From Streptomyces bottropensis ATCC 25435 (lineage in GTDB: Bacteria > Actinomycetota > Actinomycetes > Streptomycetales > Streptomycetaceae): 64,000 nucleotides of DNA. Positions 58,569-64,000 of this stretch are shown here, piece by piece. How positions within the stretch are numbered: position 1 is the first letter of the stretch; the number at the start of each line of letters is the position of its first letter. Below the pieces are notes generated by a model that saw only the letters and a list, made by a program, of their open reading frames with translations, was not told where the DNA came from and searched no databases. The stretch is from NCBI RefSeq assembly GCF_000383595.1, contig NZ_KB911581.1, positions 4,060,396-4,124,395 on the forward strand, given 5' to 3'. The position numbers and the translations under genes were made by a program.

Positions 58569-59875
58569 TGTCGATCCGCAGATTGTTCTTCGGGCGAGCC
58601 GTGGTAGCGGCACTGCTCGTTCTCGCCATGGCCGGCGTGGCAGGAGTCAGCGCTGCGGCCGGCATGTCGCCCACCGCCGGGGCCACACTCGCGGGGACCG
58701 CCGGATGCGGACGTGCCCCCACCCTGACGAACGGTACGCACACGATTCAAAGCAGCGGTAAGAATCGCTCCTTCATCCTGAGCATCCCGGAAAACTACGA
58801 CAACACCCGTCAACATCGATTGGTCTTCGGATTCCACTGGTTGGGTGGCACCGCCGGGCAAGTCGCCGGCGGCGGAAGCGATGGCGATGTCTACGCCCAC
58901 TACGGACTCCGGCGACTGGCGAACAACAGCGCGATCTTCGTCGCTCCGCAGGGCATCAACAACGGCTGGGGCAACTCCGGCGGCGAGGACGTGACCTTCG
59001 TCGACGACATGATCAGGCGTATCGACAACGACCTCTGTGTCGACACCACGCAGCGCTTCGCCCTCGGGTTCAGCTACGGCGGAGCCATGAGCTACGCACT
59101 CGCATGTGCCAGGCCGAACGTCTTCCGTGCGGTCGCCGCGATAGCCGCGCCTGGGGGGATCAGCGGGTGCAGCGGGGGCACCCAGCCCTTCGCGTACATG
59201 GGAATCCACGGCATCAATGACAACATCGGCGCCGGTCGCGGGCTGCGGGACAGGTTCGTCAGGAACAACGGCTGTACCGCCCAGAACGCGCCGGAGCCCG
59301 CGCCGGGCAGCCGCGCCCACATCACCACCGCCTACTCGGGCTGCCGAGAGGGGTATCCGGTCGTCTGGGCCGCGTTCGACGGAGGTCACCAGCAAGGCCC
59401 CGTGGACGGGTGCGCAGGCTGTGAGAGCGGCGCCAGGAGCTGGGTCAAGGGAGAGATCTGGAGCTTCTTCACGGGTGCCGACCCGACCCCGAACCCGACC
59501 ACATTCCGGCTGCGGAGCCAGTCCGCCGACCGATGCCTGGACGTCAGCGGTGCCGACTCGTCCAACGGCGCCCAGATGATCACCTGGGACTGCCACACCG
59601 GCGCCAACCAGCAATTCACCCAGACCGGACAGACTCTGCGGGTGATGGGTAGATGCCTGGACGTGCCGAGCGACGCCGCCCCCGGCGCCCGAGCACGGAT
59701 CTGGGACTGCACCGGCGGCGCGAACCAGCAATGGAATCTCAACACCGACGGAACCATCGGCAACGCCCAGACCGGACTCTGCCTGGACGTCAACGGCGGC
59801 AGCACCGCCAACGGCGCTGCGGTGATCGTGTGGAGCTGCCACACCGGCGTCAACCAACGCTGGGCCCGAGCGTGA
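58565..59875 (+). CDS. Secreted CE1-type esterase with lectin module
   Basis: A 436-residue secreted alpha/beta hydrolase of the feruloyl/acetyl esterase group (CE1, PHB-depolymerase-like). Signal peptide about 1-32 (a hydrophobic run ending in VSAAA). Fold start CGRAPTLTNGTHTIQSS, oxyanion region FGFHWLGG, nucleophile Ser170 in GFSYGG, and His in DGGHQQGP. Cys pairs are typical of the secreted esterases. A ricin-type lectin with three QxW repeats fills about 310-436. It could remove feruloyl or acetyl groups from hemicellulose, working with the fucosidase encoded just upstream, to which it is translationally coupled; GAGGGAG lies before the ATG. Confidence 0.87.
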   Translation: MMSIRRLFFGRAVVAALLVLAMAGVAGVSAAAGMSPTAGATLAGTAGCGRAPTLTNGTHTIQSSGKNRSFILSIPENYDNTRQHRLVFGFHWLGGTAGQVAGGGSDGDVYAHYGLRRLANNSAIFVAPQGINNGWGNSGGEDVTFVDDMIRRIDNDLCVDTTQRFALGFSYGGAMSYALACARPNVFRAVAAIAAPGGISGCSGGTQPFAYMGIHGINDNIGAGRGLRDRFVRNNGCTAQNAPEPAPGSRAHITTAYSGCREGYPVVWAAFDGGHQQGPVDGCAGCESGARSWVKGEIWSFFTGADPTPNPTTFRLRSQSADRCLDVSGADSSNGAQMITWDCHTGANQQFTQTGQTLRVMGRCLDVPSDAAPGARARIWDCTGGANQQWNLNTDGTIGNAQTGLCLDVNGGSTANGAAVIVWSCHTGVNQRWARA

Positions 59876-60369
59876 CCAGAACTGTGAAGGCGGCCCCGGC
59901 CGCTGTAGTCGCGGCCGGCCGGCCGGAACGGCTCACGTCGGCGAGTCGACGCCTCTTGCCCTGACGGTCCTCTTCCCTTGCCGACCGTGCATGGGCGGCC
60001 CAGGGACGCGGTGCTGTTCCCACGAGATGCGGAGGGCGTGACAGAGGGGCAGATCGGTTCCGCGCCATCCGGCACCACGAGGAGACGGGACCTGTCCACC
60101 CCCCGTCCGGTTGAGGGGTGGTCTCCGCAGCTACATCGAGGCCGCCGTTGCCCGCCCGCGGTCGTTCTCCGTACGAAGCCCGCCGGACGCTGCTCTCGTC
60201 CCAACGGTGGTACGTCACATACGCGCCCGCTCAGAGGGTGTACCTGGCGTCGTCCGGTGGGGCCGCCCGGTGCGCGTTCGCTACGCGGTCCGGATGAGGC
60301 GAACCGGCCCCGAGTGCCCCCGCCCGCCGCGGCGGCGACGAGGGGGAGCAGCACGGTGTCGGGCCTGCC
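59876..60369. other. Intergenic region with hairpin
   Basis: CCGGCCGC at 59896-59903 pairs with GCGGCCGG at 59911-59918, a likely terminator for the GH95-esterase pair. No supported gene in the remainder. Confidence 0.45.
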
Positions 60370-60705
60370 GGGCCCTGGAGCGGGGCATCGACGTCGCGGA
60401 CGTGGGGTGCCTTGCCGGCCGCGCCCTGCTCGGCCTCGCCCAGAGGTTTCCCCGCCCCCCGCTTCACGGGGTTCGACAACTTCCCGGCGCAGCTGGAAAC
60501 TCGCCCGGGCGAAGGCGGAGTGGGCCGGTGTCGCCGACCCGCCAACCGCGTGACGTTCGAGACGGTCGATGCGGCCCAGGGGCTTCCCAGGCGCCACGAC
60601 CTTGTCACCACCTTCGACGTCATCCACGACTCGGCGGAACCGACGCGGCTTCTTGCCGCCGTCCGGGCCACGGTCAAGGGCGACGCCGACTACCTTCCTC
60701 GGTTC
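60370..60705 (+). pseudogene. SAM-dependent methyltransferase remnant
   Basis: Fragments of a class I methyltransferase in three frames. RGIDVADVGCLAGRALLGLAQRFPRP (about 60376-60455) corresponds to the SAM-binding glycine-rich loop (usually DVGCGxGR, here with Cys-Leu). RFTGFDNFPAQLE (60455-60500) is the acidic-loop region in the next frame. ARAKAEWAGVADPP is in a third frame, and VTFETVDAAQGLPRRHDLVTTFDVIHDSAEPTRLLAAVRATVKGDADYL returns to the second frame (residues shown in part only). At least two frameshifts and a missing C-terminal half mean it is inactive. Confidence 0.65.
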
Positions 60706-60764
60706 ACCCGAGTGGTGAGCTGTGCCCCGTTGTGCGGCGATGGCCGTGAGCGGTGACGAGGCTG

Positions 60765-61298
60765 TCACGGCTGTGGAGCGCCGCCCATCTCTGCGGTGAA
60801 GACCCCCGGTTCGGTGTCGAACCCCCGGATCATCTCCTGGAACTCCCACGCCCCCGAAGCGGTTCGGGTGAACTCCGCGACCGTTGCGGCAGTGGATCCG
60901 GCGACCTGCGAGAAGTCGTCCTTCAGCAGTTCGCGGTAACCCTCGACGACCAGTACTCCAGCGTTCGACATGTCGCCGAAGGTCTTGGGACCGCTGTTCT
61001 GGTGGATCGCGACCCCGACGACCACACGCGCGAAGGAGGCGGCGAGGCGATCGAGCTCCAGGGTCATCTCTTCGACGTAGCCGAACCCCTGGCCGGTCTG
61101 GCTGTGCCGGGACATGTTGATGGTGCCGTCCGGAGAGCGGCTGTCGAAGTGGACGACGTACTCGGGCCGCCCGCAGGGAGCGTCCGCGGAGTAGGTCGTG
61201 GCGATGATGTCGAGATGGTGGGGCGGCTGGTTCCAGGGACTCGGGTCCCACTTGAGCCGAACCCCGACCTTGCTCACGCCCACGCTGTCGCTGCTCAC
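60765..61298 (-). CDS. TerD-family protein
   Basis: A 177-residue TerD domain protein. GVSKVGVRLKWDPSPW opens the domain; the Ca2+-binding acidic motif is in YVVHFDSRSPDGTIN; FARVVVGVAIHQN, TFGDMSN and TVAEFTRTASGAWEF are typical. Such proteins belong to the tellurite/stress (Ter) systems that are abundant in Streptomyces and may act as calcium-binding parts of a membrane-linked stress complex. GTG 61298 (MSSDSVGVSK) fits family starts and has GGGAGAG upstream; the frame is open to 61460 but the extra residues are not TerD-like. Confidence 0.85.
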   Translation of the reverse strand: MSSDSVGVSKVGVRLKWDPSPWNQPPHHLDIIATTYSADAPCGRPEYVVHFDSRSPDGTINMSRHSQTGQGFGYVEEMTLELDRLAASFARVVVGVAIHQNSGPKTFGDMSNAGVLVVEGYRELLKDDFSQVAGSTAATVAEFTRTASGAWEFQEMIRGFDTEPGVFTAEMGGAPQP

Positions 61299-61687
61299 TG
61301 GGATCGCCGACTCTCCCGTATCAGGCCACACGGGCTTGTTCCCGCATGGCCAAGTATGGCTCGCGGCCGAGCTTTTGAGGCAGGCGTACCTGGCCCCGGA
61401 TGTGTGGGGGTGCGTGTCGGTCTTGCCGCACTGCCCCTTTGCTGCTCGGCGTCGGGTCACTGCGCTCGGTCAGCGTCAGGACGACAGACGACGCGTATGG
61501 GCGGCGGTCCTGGACACTGTCGAACCAGGGAGATCGTGGTGCTGGGCTCTACGTGCTGCAGTGGTTCCGGATACGCGGCTGGTGGTGGTACGTGCCACTC
61601 GGAGCGGTGATCTGGGCGCTGATGAGTAGAGATGGTCCGTGCGGCCGACACGGCGCCGCTGTGCCTCGTCGTCACCCCCACTTCTCC

Positions 61688-61834
61688 TCAGCCTCCGCTG
61701 CGCGTGGACCGCACCAGGCTCTCCAGGCGCACCGCCCTGCTCACGTAGCCGCCGGCCTGCGCCAGATCCTCAGCCACCCTCTGCGCGAAGTTCTCGAAGC
61801 CCTCGCACGTAGTGGGGCGGCGGCCCCGCACCAT
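61688..61834 (-). pseudogene. Short coding-like fragment, 48 residues
   Basis: The frame from ATG 61834 encodes MVRGRRPTTCEGFENFAQRV and then EDLAQAGGYVSRAVRLESLV before a stop. Its composition (acidic and Ala-rich amphipathic helices) looks like real protein. Upstream in frame, residues MREVATPSAR precede an in-frame TAG. It is most simply the 3' end of a broken gene. The family is not recognised. Confidence 0.35.
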
Positions 61835-62340
61835 CGCGTCCGCGGCGAACGACTACCGGGCCGAGGGCGTGGCGACTTCCCGCATGTCGCCGCGGCCCAG
61901 CCGCTGTCGTCGAACTCGGACGGGATCCGTCACACGATGATCGCGTGGGTGAAGGCGAAGGGGTGGACGCTCGGAGCGATCGCCCGGCGGGAGTCGCGCT
62001 GCTCACACCGGTCGGTGAAGGCCCGGAGGAGGCCGCGGAGCGCAAGGCGGGGATGCACCACGATCAGCATCGAGCCGCGGGGCGCTCCTGCATGCCGACG
62101 TACGCGAAGGTGGAGAAGGGCGGCACCGCCGTGCTTCGGTACGAGGTGGGCAACGGCCAGGACCCAAGCGTCAAGGACTTCCTTCGCACATACGACATCA
62201 CCGCCCGGCCGAAGCGCACCAGCCCGTCCGAGGTGACGTACCGCGACTACAGAACTCGCCTCCAAGCCGGCCAGGCGGCCCAAAGATCTCCGGGGGAGTC
62301 ATGAGGTAAGTCGGTCCCTGCTCTTGGCGGGCCGAGAGGA

Positions 62341-62376
62341 AGGCGCCTGGCGGGCAGAAGCCCAGGTCAGGCGCCT
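62341..62376 (-). terminator. Terminator hairpin of aldehyde dehydrogenase gene
   Basis: AGGCGCCTG at 62341-62349 and CAGGCGCCT at 62368-62376 form a nine-base-pair stem just after the stop of the minus-strand dehydrogenase gene. Confidence 0.75.
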
Positions 62377-62387
62377 CTTTCGTGCCT

Positions 62388-63911
62388 CTAGAAGAAGCCC
62401 AGCTTCTTCGGCGAGTACGACACCAGAAGGTTCTTCGTCTGCTGGTAGTGGTCCAGCATCATCTTGTGCGTCTCACGGCCGATGCCCGAACCCTTGTACC
62501 CGCCGAAAGCGGCGTGGGCCGGGTAGGCGTGATAACAGTTGGTCCAGACGCGGCCCGCCTGGATGGCGCGGCCCGCGCGGTACGCCGTGTTGGTGTCCCG
62601 CGTCCAGACCCCCGCCCCCAGGCCGTACAACGTCTCGTTCGCGATCTTGATGGCGTCGTCGAAGTCGTCGAACGACGTCACGGACACGACCGGGCCGAAG
62701 ATCTCCTCCTGGAAGATCCGCATACGGTTGTGGCCCTCGAAGATCGTCGGCTGGACGTAGTAGCCGCCCTTCAACTCACCTTCGTGCTCGATGCGCTCAC
62801 CACCGGTGAGGACCTTCGCGCCCTCCTGCCGACCGATGTCCAGATAGGACAGGATCTTCTCCAGCTGATCGTTGGAGGCCTGGGCACCGATCATGGTGTC
62901 GGTGTCCAGAGGATGCCCCGTCCTGATCTGCTCCGTGCGGGCGACGGCCGCCTCCATGAACTCGGCGTAGTTGCCGCGCTGCACCAGCGCACGCGACGGA
63001 CAGGTGCACACCTCGCCCTGGTTGAGCGCGAACATCGTGAAGCCTTCGAGCGCCTTGTCACGGAAGTCGTCGTTCGCCGACCACACGTCGTCGAAGAAGA
63101 TGTTCGGCGACTTGCCACCGAGTTCGAGCGTCACCGGCGTGATGTTCTCCGAGGCGTACTGCATGATCAGGCGCCCGGTCGTCGTCTCGCCCGTGAACGC
63201 CACCTTCGCCACCCGGGGACTCGACGCCAACGGCTTGCCCGCCTCGACCCCGAACCCGTTGACGATGTTCAGCACGCCCGGGGGCAGCAGATCCGCCACC
63301 AGACTCAGCCAGACATGGATGGACGCCGGAGTCTGCTCGGCCGGCTTCAGCACGACCGCGTTGCCCGCCGCCAGCGCGGGAGCCAGCTTCCAGGTCGCCA
63401 TCAGGATCGGGAAGTTCCACGGAATGATCTGCGCGACCACCCCCAGCGGCTCATGGAAGTGGTACGCCACCGTGTCGTCGTCCAGCTCCGCCAGCGAACC
63501 CTCCTGCGCGCGGACCGCCCCCGCGAAGTACCGGAAGTGATCGATCGCGAGCGGGATGTCGGCGGCCAGCGTCTCCCGCACCGGCTTGCCGTTCTCCCAA
63601 CTCTCCGCGACCGCCAGCAGCTCCAGGTTCGCCTCCATCCGGTCGGCGATCCTGCGCAGGACGTCCGAACGCTCCGTCACGGACGCACGCCCCCAGCCGG
63701 GCGCCGCCGCGTGCGCCGCGTCCAACGCGCGCTCCACGTCCTCGCTCGTACCGCGCGCGATCTCGGTGAACGGGAGCCCGTTCACCGGACTCGGGTTCTC
63801 GAAGTACTGCCCGCGCGCCGGCGGCACGTACTCACCCCCGATGAAATGGTCGTAACGCGCCTCGAAGGAGACGACCGCGCCGTCCGTACCGGGCGCTGCG
63901 AAACGGGTCAT
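62388..63911 (-). CDS. Aldehyde dehydrogenase (acetaldehyde dehydrogenase ExaC/AldB type)
   Basis: A 507-residue NAD(P)-dependent aldehyde dehydrogenase. IIPWNFPILM and LKPAEQTP form the cofactor site; catalytic Glu is in LELGGKSPNIFF and the nucleophilic Cys in NQGEVCTCPSR, where the adjacent second Cys is typical of the ExaC/AcoD/AldB group that oxidises acetaldehyde and other short aldehydes. It ends with the usual HKMMLDHYQQTKNLLVSYS segment. ATG 63911 is preferred because GGGAGG lies upstream; the frame is open to 63938. A perfect palindrome at 63984-63996 lies about 73 bases before the start. Confidence 0.92.
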   Translation of the reverse strand: MTRFAAPGTDGAVVSFEARYDHFIGGEYVPPARGQYFENPSPVNGLPFTEIARGTSEDVERALDAAHAAAPGWGRASVTERSDVLRRIADRMEANLELLAVAESWENGKPVRETLAADIPLAIDHFRYFAGAVRAQEGSLAELDDDTVAYHFHEPLGVVAQIIPWNFPILMATWKLAPALAAGNAVVLKPAEQTPASIHVWLSLVADLLPPGVLNIVNGFGVEAGKPLASSPRVAKVAFTGETTTGRLIMQYASENITPVTLELGGKSPNIFFDDVWSANDDFRDKALEGFTMFALNQGEVCTCPSRALVQRGNYAEFMEAAVARTEQIRTGHPLDTDTMIGAQASNDQLEKILSYLDIGRQEGAKVLTGGERIEHEGELKGGYYVQPTIFEGHNRMRIFQEEIFGPVVSVTSFDDFDDAIKIANETLYGLGAGVWTRDTNTAYRAGRAIQAGRVWTNCYHAYPAHAAFGGYKGSGIGRETHKMMLDHYQQTKNLLVSYSPKKLGFF

Positions 63912-63983
63912 GAATACCTGCCTCCCGAGAAGCGCCACCCGCCGTTGGGCGGCTCTCGCGAGGAGGCTAGAAACCGGAATGTT

Positions 63984-63996
63984 GCAACGACGTTGC
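63984..63996. promoter_or_regulatory. Palindromic operator candidate upstream of aldehyde dehydrogenase
   Basis: GCAACG-A-CGTTGC, a perfect inverted repeat around one base, inside the longer GTTGCAACGACGTTGCG. It is placed as expected for a MerR/TetR-type regulator controlling the dehydrogenase or a divergent gene beyond the window edge. Confidence 0.6.
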
Positions 63997-64000
63997 GCCC

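Larger units (their letters stand above)
61299..62387. other. Long region of possible gene decay
   Basis: About 1.1 kb without a confident gene. A hydrophobic stretch (GWWWYVPLGAVIWALM) is readable at 61568-61626 on the plus strand, and a short coding-like frame at 61688-61834 on the minus strand is listed separately. VEKGGTAVLRYEVGNGQDPSV at 62108-62170 looks coding-like but has no known relative that I can name. Confidence 0.35.

Noticed and set aside
1..64000. tRNA, rRNA, riboswitch or phage integration genes
   Set aside because: None was recognised by reading; a tRNAscan or Rfam search would be needed to exclude short RNA genes fully.

Overview
The window is high-GC DNA with the gene style of a Streptomyces: strong GC bias at third codon positions, GTG/TTG starts, a conservon, a large secreted carbohydrate-active gene set with ricin-type lectin modules, and an exact CebR box. 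Pseudogenes, IS5-family remnants and short tandem repeats suggest an accessory part of the chromosome. No rRNA, tRNA or CRISPR was seen.

Layout. (1) 1-2 kb: a PAS-protein fragment and a Tat-exported cytokinin-dehydrogenase-like FAD oxidase. (2) 2.5-6.5 kb: a complete conservon (cvnA-cvnD plus a cytochrome P450 that lacks the K-helix EXXR motif). (3) 6.5-10 kb: one uninterrupted reading frame joining an indole prenyltransferase (DMATS/ABBA type) to a tryptophanase, preceded by a small leader-like ORF, then a cytidine-deaminase-like gene. (4) 10-18.2 kb: an aromatic catabolic operon (LigA/LigB extradiol dioxygenase, SDR, muconolactone-isomerase-like protein, alpha/beta hydrolase, Rieske oxygenase and reductase, a 97-residue unknown, GalB-type hydratase) divergent from an RraA-like CHA aldolase and a GntR regulator. 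Together these suggest 4,5-cleavage of gallate- or protocatechuate-type acids to pyruvate and oxaloacetate. (5) 18.5-26.4 kb: an acyl-CoA synthetase, a NarL-type two-component pair, a SnoaL-like protein, an HxlR regulator, and an amidohydrolase pseudogene carrying an inserted repeat.

(6) 26.4-45.4 kb: secreted, lectin-tagged enzymes (two PQQ-type sugar dehydrogenases, two ThuA domains, one DUF1080 domain, a GH54 arabinofuranosidase, a beta-helix enzyme) around a ribose-type ABC importer and a TIM-barrel sugar isomerase/epimerase. This looks like extracellular sugar oxidation or keto-glycoside processing coupled to uptake. Three 60-bp repeats precede the importer. (7) 45.4-47.3 kb: an AA10 LPMO with a perfect CebR box, lying between IS5-family remnants. 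(8) 47.3-53 kb: a FadR-type GntR regulator divergent from a MalEFG-type ABC importer and an enolase-superfamily dehydratase, then a deletion-chimera ORF. (9) 53-55.6 kb: a truncated ECF sigma factor, a small possible peptide gene and a Gfo/Idh/MocA remnant. (10) 55.6-59.9 kb: a GH95 alpha-L-fucosidase translationally coupled to a CE1-type esterase, both lectin-tagged. (11) 60-64 kb: decayed methyltransferase DNA, a TerD protein and an aldehyde dehydrogenase with a palindromic operator candidate.

Functions are inferred by reading the translated sequences and recalling family motifs. No database search was run.
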